Assembly (NCBI GenBank): GCA_022701365.1
Contig: JAKUHH010000124.1
Coordinates: forward strand, 124,001 to 188,000
Reading direction: 5' to 3'
Length of the DNA stretch: 64,000 nt
Origin: Mycocentrospora acerina
Lineage: Eukaryota; Ascomycota; Dothideomycetes; Pleosporales
Position 1 is the stretch's first letter. Each line of letters opens with the position of its first letter. The notes below the pieces were generated by a model that was not told the origin of the DNA, searched no databases, and saw only the letters and a program-made list of their open reading frames with translations. Shown here in pieces: positions 33,266 through 44,346 of the stretch. The position numbers and the translations under genes were made by a program.

Positions 33266-34443
33266 GTTTTCCGGCGGCCCTTGGCAGTCTCTGGGGCAAT
33301 TCCTGCGTCGTCATCGTCGTGGTCACGAGGGCCGGGGGTGCCGCCTCCGCCTCCTCCTCCTCCCATGACAGACTCGCGCTTGCCTTTGCGGCTGGTAGCA
33401 TTCGTAGGTTTGGGAGCCGACTTCTCCGACATGTTCTCGTGGTGGAGGGCGTCCTTGTCCTGCAAAAAGACCTGGGGCTGGTTCTTGCGCAGCCAGCTGT
33501 AGACGCTGTCGGGGTTGCGGACAGTCAGGTCCTTTTCGCTGAGGGGTGGGTGGGTGGAGGGGGCGCGTGGGAGGCGGCCCTGGTGCAGGGCCAGGTCAAA
33601 GTCGGGCAGGTCGTAGACGTGGTCGGCGGCAAGCAGGTTCTCCTCCTCGTGGGCAGGCGACATGTAGGCGGGGGCATTCTCGGACAGGTCAATGGCGTCG
33701 AGGGGGTGCTGGGGGTGCTGGGGCAGGTCGGTGCGGGTTGTGTGGGGGACGCGGGCCTCGAGGCTGGCGAGCGACTTGATGGTGTGCAGGCGGTGGTCGG
33801 CAGTGGTGGCGATGGTGGTGGTGGGGTGCAGGTGGTGGTCAGCAACAGGCTCGCGCGAGGGCAGGGCCGTGTCGGCGTGGGAGATGTCGCGCAGGTCGAA
33901 GCGGTGGCGGGCGGAGACGCGTGGCTGGTCGTTGAAGTCGAGCAGGGCGTCGAGCAGCTGGTCGTTTTCGTACTGCAGGCGGCGGGCGGTGCCCATGGCC
34001 TTCCACTCGTCCATGATGAGGCGGTTGCTGTCGCTCATGGCGTTGTCGAACTGGATGCGCATCTTGCGGAACTTGCGCCTGGACGTGTCAGTGGACGGGT
34101 GTTCACGTGACTGGCTGCGATACACGCACATGCAGAGACACATGTGGGCGTGGTTGTGAAAGGCCTACCTCCATGACCGCTTGACGGGCTGCCTGGGCGC
34201 TGTTGTTGTTGTTGCTGTTGTTGTTGCTGGCGGTGGTGCTGCTGTTGATGTTGATGTTGATGTGGCTGTGGCTGTGGCTGTAGCTGTTGATGGTGCTGCT
34301 GTTGATGCTGCAGCTGTTGATACTACTGTAGCTGTAGCTGTTGCTGCCCCAGCCGCATCGCCCGTCGTGTCTGGCAGCACCTGCGCCGGCTGGGCCGTGT
34401 CGGCGAGGGCGGGCGCGAGCTGTAGCGGCGCTTCGGTGGCCAT
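33091..34443 (-). CDS. iec3: INO80 chromatin-remodelling complex subunit Iec3
   Basis: Exons 34169-34443 and 33091-34078 join in frame (420 residues). The diagnostic block is formed across the splice: PVKRSWRRKFRKMRIQFDNA, continuing DSNRLIMDEWKAMGTARRLQ and YENDQLLDALLDFND. This is the basic helix plus leucine-rich coiled coil of the Ino80_Iec3 family. The rest is low complexity: an N-terminal Ala/Thr/Ser run (from CAG/CAA/ACA repeats), His/Asp-rich linkers, two poly-Gly runs (8 and 14) and a basic SRPSKRKRE...AAKKKIRAS nuclear-localisation-like tail. A separate short conserved segment, DLTVRNPDSVYSWLRKNQPQ, resembles the family's C-terminal motif. Nuclear protein. Confidence 0.85.
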
Positions 34444-35296
34444 TGTGGGGGTGCAGTGTGGCTGTTGTCGCTGTGACTGCAGTGCGCTGTGCTGTGCAGT
34501 GCGGTGCTGTGCGGTGCTGCAATGCGCCGGGCGTGTGTGGTGCTGTTGTTGTGGGCGTGGTTGCCGTGTGTCGTGTCGTGTCGTGGCCCGGGCCTCTTGC
34601 CCTGCCCACTCGCCTGTCGCCTCTCTCCACCCACTGCCCACTGCCCACTGCCCACCGCCCACCGCCCACTCGCACCCACGCCGCCCGTCAGGGGGACGCC
34701 GTGCCCTGTGCCCGTTATATCCGCTGCCTGCTCAACACCACGCGCCCACTGCCCATTGCTCGCTGCACCCCCGACTGCACCGCTGCACCACGGCACCCCC
34801 ATTTCCTGCGCTCGCCCTCCTTCCCTCTCTCCCTCTCCCATTCCCACTCTGCCATTCCCACCCTCCCTCTCCCACCCTCGCTCTCCCATTGCCATCCCGC
34901 GCCATTCGCTCGTCTGCCTTGGTCCAGCGCTCGGACGCTCCGGATCCCGTCGCGTACACGGTATCCATAACCAGCCAGCGTAAGAAGACCCTTTGTCCGC
35001 CCGCCACCACTGCCGCACCTCTGCACCCTCTTCGTCTGCCACCATCCCCCAGCTCACCCCCTCTGAAGCCTCCAGCTCCCATCCACGTCCACGTCCACGT
35101 CCACATCCACATCCACATCCACACCCACACCCACGTCCTAGTCCACGCCCACACCAACACCAACACCAACACCAACAACCACAGCTCCCCGCCCCCCAGC
35201 AATACCGCCAAGCTGTCACCCATACTCCTCAACCGCACCGCCAGCCTGAGCTTTGCTCGCGACCCCAGGCCCCACCACCTGCCCGCTTCCACAAAC
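34444..35296. other. divergent promoter region rich in simple repeats (Iec3 / ORMDL)
   Basis: Strongly strand-skewed, C-rich/CT-rich. CCCACTGCCCA-type tandem motifs occur at about 34625-34675 and C/T tracts at 34800-34900. CCACATCCA/CCACGTCCA hexamer repeats at about 35085-35135 grade into ACCAACACC repeats to about 35175. Long ORFs on both strands across it are compositional artefacts. Confidence 0.65.
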
Positions 35297-36144
35297 ATGT
35301 CCCTCGACGCAAAGGAGGCAAGGAGACGTCGCAGCAGTAGTCTGGTCTACAAGGAGCCCCCGGAGTCGCTCGAGCAGCTCAGCGACCAGTCCGCCCTGCC
35401 CAACCTCAACGCCGAATGGGTAAACTCAAAGGGTGAGTCATTTATTCACACATCCTTGATATACATCTACACGCACCCTTGACATATATCTGCGCACAAC
35501 CTTGATATACACCCACACACGTACATGTATATACGCACATGCACACATCTGTCTGTGCATGTAGCAACATGTTCATGTACAAATACATTGACCTCACTTC
35601 ATGTACTAACAAACATCCAGGTGCATGGGCTATCCACTTCATCCTCATCTTCATCGGCAAGATCCTCTTTGACATCATCCCCGGCATGTCCCAGGAGACC
35701 TCCTGGACCCTCGTCAACCTCTCCTACACGGCTGGCTCCTACCTCATGTTCCACTACGTCCGTGGCGTCCCCTTTGACTTTAATGCCGGCGCCTACGACA
35801 ACCTCAACATGTGGGAACAGATTGACAATGGGGATCAGTACACCCCAGCGAAGAAGTTTCTGCTCTTTGTGCCCATAGCGCTGTTTTTAATTAGTACCCA
35901 CTATACCCGCTACGACCTGACTTATTTTATTGTCAACTGCATGGCTACCATTGCCGTGGTTATCCCAAAACTCCCTTCGGTACGTCTTTTTTTTTCTTTA
36001 CCTTTCTTTTTCCACATTCCTATCTACAACCACAACAACAACAACATCAACCTCTTATTCTTCCAAATTGGCTACAAACTAACACCCACCCAGCTGCACA
36101 GACTACGAATATCGTTTTTCAACTCTCCACCAGACAACTTATAG
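35297..36144 (+). CDS. ORMDL-family sphingolipid regulator (Orm1/Orm2-like)
   Basis: Exons 35297-35432, 35621-35979 and 36094-36144 join in frame (181 residues). It is an ER membrane protein that binds and inhibits serine palmitoyltransferase, with inhibition relieved by phosphorylation of the N-terminus. The N-terminal RRRRSSSLVYKEP carries the Ser cluster corresponding to the Ypk1-type site in yeast Orm proteins. The membrane part matches the family throughout: NLNAEWVNSKGAWAIHFILI, SYTAGSYLMFHYVRGVPFDF, NLNMWEQIDNGDQYTPAKKF, TRYDLTYFIVN, PKLPSLHRLRISFF. The first intron is large (188 nt) and full of short CA/TACA repeats. Confidence 0.95.
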
Positions 36145-36947
36145 TCTTTGGTCACTTCCATTGCATAGTCTGTAATAATATCATCTGTATTTCTAATCTT
36201 ACCATATACCTTCTACCAGTAGACTAAAGAGAGGGGCAATAAGCTGCGTTGCATTGCTGAGCGGGAATGGGAAAGCGATGATTCGGGCGTTGGGGTCACT
36301 TTGTCTTATTGGAGAGAAGCAAGAAAAAAGAAATTGGTCGTCCAAAGTCTGTAGAAACAAAAAAGCCAGTCTTGAATCCATCCATGCACTATTACTCGTA
36401 GTTGTTACTTTTCTGCACAACATGTTTGAACTGAGTGATGGAGATACAAATATTGAAATCGATGTACTTGAAGGTTTATATATATAAGAGCCAATTAGAA
36501 TGAATAAAACATAATGAGCATATCAATCCAAGGCAAAAATAATCCCAAGTGCCCAACCAAGAACAAGTAGTTTGACAAGACAAAACAAGATAAGACAAGA
36601 CACATCAGTATCATTCTCAATATCAACGTTAATTTATTTATTTATATAATGTTGAATCCTTCCTCCCTATCTGTGCCCATATCTTATAACCCATGCCCAT
36701 GTCCTATTTTTGTGTCTCGATCATTTCAAAAAGAATTAAAATTAAAAATAAAAAGATATATTTATACTCTCACCCCTGTAGCTATTTTATTTAGGTGGAT
36801 AGGCAACCCCTAGACTGTGCGCGAGACGTTTCCGCGCCAATGGAAAATCATCATGAATAATTACTTGGTTTAGTTACATTGTCGATAAAACGCATAGGTA
36901 CCCTTGATGTAAAGAGGTTTTGCAAAGTAATAGATGGATATGGCGGG
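36145..36947. other. AT-rich intergenic region
   Basis: No supported gene. A run of AAGACAA/AAGATAA-type short repeats lies at about 36573-36603, and A/T-rich tracts at 36630-36770. Confidence 0.5.
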
Positions 36948-37510
36948 ATTGTTTTTCTTGGTTAGTTTGATGTGTTTAGCTTGTGTAATATGGATGGGTT
37001 GAGAGGAATAAGTGTTTGGGTTGGTGGGGTTGGTGGATTGGAATAAGGTATTATGACAATGTTGGAGATGGTTGTGTTGAGTAGATTGGGGAAATAAATC
37101 TTGCGTGTAGATGGAGTACAAGGTTAATTAATCGCTTGTTTGGTAAGATGCATTTAGTCTGTATAATAGGTTGAGAGAAGGAAGTGTCTGGGTTAGAATC
37201 CTTTTAAACGGAAATTGTTAGAATGATATCGTAGACACGATTGTTGATAAGAGAAGGAAAATTAGTCTTAGATAAATCGCTTCTTTGGTAAAATGAGCCT
37301 TAGCTGGAAGATGGAGAGCGAAAGAAGTGTCTAGATTAGCGAAATTTTATAAACAAGAATTCATTTTAACAACACTGTAGACAATAGAGTCGAGTGAACA
37401 TGGGAAATTAATCTTGCATGTAAATGAAATACAACGTAGATCAATCGTTTGTTTGGTAAAATGCATCTAACTTGTACATTAAGTTGAGAGAAAAAGTGCA
37501 TAGCCTAGCG
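36948..37510. repeat. degenerate tandem repeat, about 145-185 bp period, 3.5 units
   Basis: Four starts of a diverged unit are visible: ATTGTTTTTCTTGGTTAG at 36948, ATCGCTTGTTTGGTAAGATG at 37131, ATCGCTTCTTTGGTAAAATG at 37276 and ATCGTTTGTTTGGTAAAATG at 37444. Each is followed ~45 bases on by a GGTTGAGAG...AAGTGT block. Three units also share a downstream TTGCGTGTAGATGGAGTACA / TTGCATGTAAATGAAATACA-like segment (37101 and 37413; only faintly in the third). The spacing is irregular (183, 145, 168). The array ends just before the antiporter gene. Confidence 0.65.
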
Positions 37511-37624
37511 CATACATTAAACATGAGGTCATCGAATTCCAAACCCTGCATTCACCTTTTTTTTGTACCACCCTCTCCCAAACTCATCATTCCTATTCAA
37601 CGCCAGATTGGCTACAAAGTCAGA

Positions 37625-39043
37625 ATGGCCTTTTCAGAATTCGAACCTACTCCCCCACATCTTACCTACCTCGTTCTCACCTCTTTCCTTATCCTCTACG
37701 CCCTCTTTTCTCTCCTCATCAGAAATCGTCTACATCTCTCAGAACCACCTCTAGCTACTGCATTCGGAATCGTCGTCGGACCCCAAGGCTTCAATTTCCT
37801 GAGCCCAAAAACTTGGGGCTTTACAGATGATGTGATTCAAGAAATCACCCGCGTCATTGTTGGTATCCAATGCTTTGCTGTAGGTTTGGAACTCCCAGAT
37901 GGCTACATGAAACGCACATGGAGGGGGCTTCTCGTTCTCCTCGGACCCGTCATGATTTTTGGATGGCTCGTCTGCGCCGTTGTCATCATGGCAATTTTCG
38001 ACACCGACTTCCCCACAGCCCTAACCATCTCCGCATGTCTTACGCCTACGGATCCTGTACTCGCAGCTTCCGTCTTGTCCAACAGCCAATTCAGCACTCG
38101 AGTCCCGAAACGCATCCGTAATCTCCTCAGCGCTGAGAGTGGAACAAATGACGGTGTATCCTTTCCCTTTCTCTTCATGGGCCTGAACTTTCTCGTCAAA
38201 CACACTCCAGGAGGGGCTTTGAAGGAATGGTTCTTCATCACCGTCCTCTACCAGTGCGCGCTTGGGATTGCCATTGGAACCGCTCTAGGGTATGCAACCA
38301 ACTGGCTGTACACGTTCTCGCACAAGCACCACATGATGGGCAAGGCATCCTACCTTGCCTTTTACCTCCTCTTAGCCATCTTCTCCATTGGCCTCGCCTC
38401 CACCCTCGGCGTTGATGATTTCCTCGTCGCCTTTTGCGCCGGTCGCGGCTTCTCCCACGGCGGCAACTCCCCCACAGCCGAAACCCGTCTCCCCGTCGTA
38501 ATCGACCTCATGCTCAACTCGGCTCTCTTCGTCTTCTTCGGCGCCATGATTCCCTGGTCCAGCTTCAACAACCTCGACACCATCACTCCCCTACGCCTCA
38601 TCGGTGTTTTCCTTCTCATTCTCCTCTTCCGCCGCATCCCCGTCGTCTTCACCTTCTACAAGCTCAACCTTCTCCCTTATGTACACTCCACCACTGAAGC
38701 CCTCTTCATCGGTCATTTTGGCCCCATGGGCGTCGGTGCACTCTTCCTAGCTCTCGAAGCCCGTGCACAGCTCGAAACAGACTCCTCGCTCCCACTACCC
38801 CATCCCCCAAAGAACTTGTCCCCCGAAAGACAACGCGCCGTCACTCTCATCTGGCCAATCGTATGTTTCATCGTATTGGGGAGTACATTTATACATGGAA
38901 TGAGCACGCTCGTCATCAGCGTTGGGGGTCATTTTGCGCGGCACGAGGGCGAGAGGGCGCCGCTTATTGGCGGCGAGAGGGAGGGTCTACACGGCATGTT
39001 GCATGATGAGACTGAGGAGGAGGACGATGATGGCGATGCTTAG
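37625..39043 (+). CDS. plasma-membrane Na+/H+ antiporter, NHA/Sod2 type (CPA family)
   Basis: Intronless, 472 residues from the ATG at 37625, chosen because the start FSEFEPTPPHLTYLVLTSFL is where fungal NHA proteins begin. An in-frame ATG 51 codons upstream is in non-coding-like sequence. About 11-12 hydrophobic segments. Landmarks: GIVVGPQGFNFLSP, IQCFAVGLELPDGYMKR, ACLTPTDPVLAASVLS, LLSAESGTNDGVSFPFLF (the family's conserved Asn-Asp pair) and TLGVDDFLVAFCAGRGF. It exports Na+, Li+ or K+ against protons. The cytosolic tail after the last helix is only ~35 residues and acidic, much shorter than that of yeast Nha1. Confidence 0.92.
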   Translation: MAFSEFEPTPPHLTYLVLTSFLILYALFSLLIRNRLHLSEPPLATAFGIVVGPQGFNFLSPKTWGFTDDVIQEITRVIVGIQCFAVGLELPDGYMKRTWRGLLVLLGPVMIFGWLVCAVVIMAIFDTDFPTALTISACLTPTDPVLAASVLSNSQFSTRVPKRIRNLLSAESGTNDGVSFPFLFMGLNFLVKHTPGGALKEWFFITVLYQCALGIAIGTALGYATNWLYTFSHKHHMMGKASYLAFYLLLAIFSIGLASTLGVDDFLVAFCAGRGFSHGGNSPTAETRLPVVIDLMLNSALFVFFGAMIPWSSFNNLDTITPLRLIGVFLLILLFRRIPVVFTFYKLNLLPYVHSTTEALFIGHFGPMGVGALFLALEARAQLETDSSLPLPHPPKNLSPERQRAVTLIWPIVCFIVLGSTFIHGMSTLVISVGGHFARHEGERAPLIGGEREGLHGMLHDETEEEDDDGDA

Positions 39044-41964
39044 TTGTTTTGTCTTTTTTTTGTGCAAACTTGCTTTTTTCTTCGTCTCCTCATTGTAGGG
39101 AGCGGGGAGCGTCGATCCTCTCTCTCCCTCACTTTCGCGACGTAGAAGAACCTGTCTTTTACCTATATTGATGAAAAGAACTGTACATATGTATAGAGGA
39201 AGATGGTGTGTGAGAGAATTGTGTTAAATAGAGAAGTAGAGCACGCATATACATGTACATATATACACGGGTACATTTCATCTGGTCGGATGCGATATGA
39301 CGTCGTCGCATCTGATTCCCATCAGTCAGAACATTACTCCCTGCTTCTATACACACACACACACACACCCCAGTCTCCATGGCTTTAGTCCCTTGATTAT
39401 CCCACATGTTTTCTTTCCCGTCCTTCGCTTTCGTCTGACCCTCGGACGCGTGGGTGGTGTATACTACACCATACCATACCCTACTCATCTCCTTCCTCGT
39501 AAGCAGACATCATGTATGGTGCGTTTAAATTGATGTTGAGAGTGCTAGCTAGCTAGCTACCTAGGGCCTGTGAAATAATGTACCACCTCATCTCAACTCC
39601 ATCACTTCTTTCTACATTCATGTTATATATACGCATACACATATACATACTTTTGCTATTCAGACATACCCATAAACCACAGATGAGGGAAATCTAGACA
39701 ATTACAAACTGACTAAACCTATCGAGGTTAACTAAATCTAGTAATTTAGCTCTCACCATTTTGCTAGTTAAATCACGTACAAAAAACGTCCGTGATTAGT
39801 GATTGTTAATATTTTTCTTGGTGATTACTAAATTTTTCCCCCCCATGTATGCCGTGTATGTTGCAGAAAAGCTATGCGTCGATTCATATGCTTGCTTGCT
39901 AACTTACTTGCTTATTTGCTTTGCTACTATTTGAAGAGAAAAAAAATCAAGATTCATGATGGGGGATTTAATTGGATGAGTTGAGTTTGAACGGCGATTG
40001 GGAAGGAAGGCAAAAATAAAATAAAGTTAGTGTCTTTGGAGCTTTTTGAAATGCAGAGTTCTTGCGGTGAAGAAGTGGTGTGTGATTAGTTTTTGTTGTT
40101 TGGCTTCTTCGTCTTCTTTTTTCCTAATTCTTCTTTTCTCACTTGTAGACTAGCCATGAGACGGCATGTTGGGCCGGGGAGGTTGGGTGGCAAGGTAGAA
40201 GGCGGAAGGCGAAAGGATGCGGGGATACGGGAGAATGAATGTGTTGGGAGTCGGTGTGCTTGAAGTTCTATTCATTTTCGAGGTGGCTGGGAGGGCAAGT
40301 TTATGGGGAGGTTGGGGGCCAAGGGGGAAGGAACAGGGGTTTGTAGGGATTGAGTCGTAGTTGTGGATTAACAGCAGAAAAAGTAGAAGGAGGAGGAGTT
40401 GTTGAACAAGGTGGAGAGGTTTAGAATGGATAAGGAGCTTGGGATGATTTTGTAAAACTTGTAGTGGATGTAGGAGGTGGAAATATGGGTGCGGGATCAT
40501 CTCCTTGTGAGGGAAATTACAGAGACACAAAGGTGAAAGTGAAATATATGTATGATTTGTACAACGGGTGCTTGTCATATCCTCGCATTCAGTTTCTAAA
40601 TCACATAGTGTACCCTAGGAGGAATCTTGCTTGCATGCATTGTCAGATTCACCATGACGCAAGGCAGAGACATAATTGCCCGAATCACTTCATTTTTTTT
40701 AGAAAATAAGATGAGAATTGCATGCTGCTCAATTAAATATACCCAAGAGTTGTGTGTGTGAGGAACAGCAGTTGGGTTAGTGTCGGGTCTCTAAGCGAAC
40801 GAGAAGATGGGAAGACTTGGAAATGACCGCGCTACACGCCTGGGAATGCAACACCGTTGGACATATAATGAGGGGTATGGGGATTCCTACTATGACTTTA
40901 TGACGTATCGGGAATCTCATGATCAGTGGTGGAGCCATAGCTGTTCAGACCAACATGGAGTGGGTAGGGAGAAATCGCCCAAAATACTCATAATGCAACG
41001 CGTGCAGAATCCCCAGGTGCTATTCAAGTTTGGAAGGCTGTTTACTTCATCACATCGTCTGAGCAGTCATGTGAGCTACCGATGCTCTGCTGATAGTACA
41101 CTCTCCTATCCAGAGTCTGTGACACTGCGAAACTGTAATTCTTACTAGAATGACAACGCACTTGACGTTAGTACACGTGTGTGGTCCTGGATTGCCCGAA
41201 ACATCCTATCGACTGCTCGAATGGTAGTGATGTGGCGAGGGACCACAAAATTCGCTTCACTCCTGATTAGAAAGGAAGCCTTGTCAGCTTACAGGTACAC
41301 GTCGACCTACTGGATGCAAAGCAAAACGTCTACTTCCACAAGTGGCTTGTCAGCCAGCACACAGGTCACTCTGCCTGCCGTCTTACCAAGTGATATTCAC
41401 GCGAGGATCCGCTGTCAAACAGCTCACGACCCGTTTTGTTCTAGAAGTCGTCATTTTTAGTCCTGCTAGATCATCAACGTGTAAGAGATGGCTGGGACAT
41501 GCAAAGCAACCTAGCTTGAAACACGATATGTTGAACGGCAGGGCTTGCTGCTCCTGTTCGGCTAGATATACACGTGTCAGGACACCGAAGTTTCGTGACC
41601 GACTTTTCGGTTGTATGCTCGGAGGCCGAAGACATTGCACTACAACTCTGCAAGTCTGGGGGAGGAGAGGCAATTGATCGAGCTGGTAGAGCGCAACATG
41701 CCCAATTCTCACGATTCAACCGTAACATGTCCATGCTCTGCCTTCCCACGCTATAATTCCCTTTTTACAACGAATTCCGCGACCCACGTTCCTGAAGATC
41801 CACGTCACCCCGCATGAAGTGGATACCGCGCCCGTGCATCAACCCTAGTATTGCCTAGGCAGCATGTGCGTGCGTGCCGTCCCGAGAACAGTGTTTATAC
41901 AACACCAGCACCAACAACAAAATTTCCCGCCTCCAACAAACCCTCAAACACCACGCTCCAAAAT
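39044..41964. other. 2.9 kb gene-poor region with a second MITE copy and microsatellites
   Basis: No supported gene. Contents: a (CA)n run at about 39350-39368, CTAGCTAGCTAG at 39547-39558, the MITE-like element at 39678-39851, and A/T- and G/A-rich stretches to about 40450. ORFs at 40150-40578, 40807-41148 and 41342-41756 show no recognisable protein features and overlap each other on both strands. Confidence 0.5.
39678..39851. mobile_element. second, diverged copy of the hAT-like MITE
   Basis: The left end CACAGATGAGGGAAAT and the reverse complement of the right end, CATACATGGGGGGGAAAAAT followed by TTAGTAAT, match the inverted repeats of the element at 15456-15548. Internally, 39732-39749 is the exact reverse complement of the 18 bases at 15482-15499, so the two copies lie in opposite orientation. 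At 174 bp it is longer than the first copy. The flanking 8-mers (CCATAAAC / CCGTGTAT) agree only partly, suggesting an older insertion. Confidence 0.6.
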
Positions 41965-43374
41965 ATGTCTACGCCAAGTCCGGAATCTCCTACGACTCCC
42001 ACTCGCCCTCCGCCACCAAAACACAGGAAATCGCTGCTCCAGAAATTCAACAAAAAACACGAGGCGTTGGTCTCGCACATGCGCGCAAAGCGCACCGCCA
42101 AAGAAACAGATCAAAAAGATGAACCGAGGAGTCCTTCGAGGTCATGGAAGCTGTCGAGGAGAGATAGCACAATGGCACCGTCCATCACATCGATATCCAG
42201 ATCAGAGAATGAATTGCCCGAGGGTGGGTCACGAGATTATGATGTAGAAAAGTCGCTGCCACCAACACCCAACACACTGCAAGAAGGTGAGGAATTGGAG
42301 CAGAACTTTTGGTATACAGGCACAAGGGAGGGTTCTGTATATCGGGGGTCCGCATCGCCGTTGCAAACTTCATCGCTGTGTTCGAGACCGGAGTATACAG
42401 ACGTCGATTCGGAAACTAGTATGCTAAGTGGGATGGAGGAGCGGGAAGAAAGATGGCGGAACAGGCCCGAAGATGATGTTGTGTACTTGGAAAGGACGCT
42501 TTCGGTGGATAGTGCAAAGACAAAGGTTGACTTGCACACTAGTGAGGAGGAGGTTCCGAGGACAGATGGTGAAGAGGCGCAGCCATACGAACGTCAGGCA
42601 CAAGAAAACACCAGAGTTATTGGGACTCCGTCGAGAGGTAGCGAAGAAACTACACGTGTAGAAAGTGAAGCCGCAGTAGATCTGTCCTCAGATGGACGGA
42701 ATACCGAATTTGAACCCGCGACTGCAGACGAGCAGACAGACGACACACTAGTTGGACTCGAAGTAATACCAGAAATTGATGACGTACAGGAACGTGTTGT
42801 TGAAAACGAGAGCCCAAAAATCCTCTCCCTGCCCGATGGAGTCCTCGAAAGGTTGGCCCTTCAACTCGATACAGCCAGCACGTGGGATCTCCGATTGAGT
42901 TGTAAGAAGTTGTACGACCTGCTCCCCAGGCCAGCACCAATTGCGAGACTCAACAACAACCGTGAGGCCTTTTCTCCGCAAGCCAACCCTCCTCTCTCCC
43001 TACCGTCTGCACCATACTGCCCCGAATGCGCCGACCACCATCCATGGACTCGATCAGATATCTACCTGGACACCTCAAGAACCCAACGCTGTCGTCACTA
43101 TCTTTTTTCGGCCCGCCAACCCGTTAGCGACATCATCGGCGCAGGGAAATTTCTATGCGAAAACTGCAACATTGTGCGCCGAGATCAGAAGTGCAGGACA
43201 TGTCTAAAGTGCGAAGAGTGTGGTGATTTGCGGCGGAACTGGATCATCATTTCGTGGGTAGAAGATGAATGCGATTCGTGTGTTGCGAGCCATTCGCCGC
43301 AGTGGAAACACTGGAAAGATGAGTTTGACGGGAGGTTGAATCCAGGCGCGCATCGGGAGTGGATGGGCGTGTAG
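41965..43374 (+). CDS. F-box-like protein with C-terminal Cys-rich (zinc-ribbon-like) domain
   Basis: Intronless ORF, 469 residues from the ATG at 41965 (an in-frame ATG at 41851 would add 38 residues of low-complexity sequence). The first ~300 residues are disordered, acidic and Ser/Pro-rich, with a basic start (PPPPKHRKSLLQKFNKKHEA). An F-box-like helix bundle follows: ILSLPDGVLERLALQLDTAS, then TWDLRLSCKKLYDLLPRP. The C-terminus has CPECADHHPW, CRHYLF, CENCNIVRRDQKCRTC, LKCEECGDLRR and DECDSC, a set of paired cysteines fitting zinc binding. Such fungal F-box proteins with a Cys-rich tail are probably SCF substrate adaptors; the target is unknown. Confidence 0.75.
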   Translation: MSTPSPESPTTPTRPPPPKHRKSLLQKFNKKHEALVSHMRAKRTAKETDQKDEPRSPSRSWKLSRRDSTMAPSITSISRSENELPEGGSRDYDVEKSLPPTPNTLQEGEELEQNFWYTGTREGSVYRGSASPLQTSSLCSRPEYTDVDSETSMLSGMEEREERWRNRPEDDVVYLERTLSVDSAKTKVDLHTSEEEVPRTDGEEAQPYERQAQENTRVIGTPSRGSEETTRVESEAAVDLSSDGRNTEFEPATADEQTDDTLVGLEVIPEIDDVQERVVENESPKILSLPDGVLERLALQLDTASTWDLRLSCKKLYDLLPRPAPIARLNNNREAFSPQANPPLSLPSAPYCPECADHHPWTRSDIYLDTSRTQRCRHYLFSARQPVSDIIGAGKFLCENCNIVRRDQKCRTCLKCEECGDLRRNWIIISWVEDECDSCVASHSPQWKHWKDEFDGRLNPGAHREWMGV

Positions 43375-44346
43375 AGTAAGATTCGATGGGAACGCTCAAG
43401 CGTTGAGGATCGGGTAACAAGATACCTGGCATACTTGAAATTAGTCGGAACCAAGTGTTGGCTTTCTGATTGTAGTTATATCATTCATCGTACTGTTGAA
43501 GCGTGGCCTTAATAGATGCAAAAGTCTGTCGCTGGCTCGCCGCTCTCTCTCCACTTTTCGATCGCTTGACCTTGCATGATGTCATGCACATAACACTCCC
43601 CCACCAGTCTTCATAAATTGCCTACAGGTCGAAGGATGAAAGGTTCAGAGCCGAAGAATACGACGACAACGTCGCCTGGTTGCAGGACGTGAGGTCCAAG
43701 ACCTAAAAGACTATTTTTTGTGACGAACATCTCTCGCCCTCCCAACATGGATGCAAATTTTCATAAATATTAAACTTCGCAGAGCTGTTCACAGAATCGT
43801 TCTTCATAAAATCGTTGTATCTTGCCAGAAGGTGCGTGATATCATCGGCGGGAAGATTAATCATAGATCTCACTCCATCTATGCTGTAACCAGCTATGAC
43901 AGTCAATTTGTACCTCACTCGGGAAATTTTGTAGGCTTATCAGTTTCATGGTTGGCGACTGCCGTGGTCACTTTCTCGAATCGATTGCGTTGAGATTTGA
44001 GTGGGTTTGAGGATGGATGGCGCAAGACACAATGCTAGAAGGTTGAGGACGAGCGCGAGCGAGATAAGACTCTGCGAGACTCCAAATGTATAATTCTTTC
44101 GTCATAGAATATACGGTGATAATATATAAAGACAACGATAAGAAAAAATTTACAGATTTGTGACGCGGAAAGGTGGTTCAGGGTGAGAGCGCTCGAGGTG
44201 ATGTTGGCCGCGCCACGGCTGTAGCCTATTGTAGAGCTACATCGAGAGAGAGCAGGTCATTTAGCATACATATCTTTTGAACCAGTAGGTTGCTAAGTTC
44301 GTACTGCTCCCAAAAACACTTTAGGAATGATTCGTTACAGTAGTAT
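43375..44346. other. intergenic region between F-box gene and the catabolic cluster
   Basis: 970 bases, no supported gene, no clear repeats. Confidence 0.5.

Noticed and set aside
33085..34110. 341-codon plus-strand ORF
   Set aside because: Antisense to Iec3; a Gly/Val-rich translation of the GC-skewed strand.
34181..35482. 433-codon ORF on the plus strand and long ORFs on the minus strand over the same bases
   Set aside because: Sequence is simple repeats (Val/Ala/Asp runs, then Pro/His/Thr runs). It overlaps Iec3 exon 1 and the first exon of ORMDL; compositional artefact.
41669..41740. tRNA-like stretch containing GAGCTGGTAGAGC
   Set aside because: It resembles a D-arm, but I could not pair an acceptor stem or find a proper T-arm with GTTCRANYC; chance similarity.
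40150..41756. Four ORFs of 80-140 codons in the gene-poor region
   Set aside because: No conserved motifs; overlapping ORFs on both strands; no sensible start context or splice structure.
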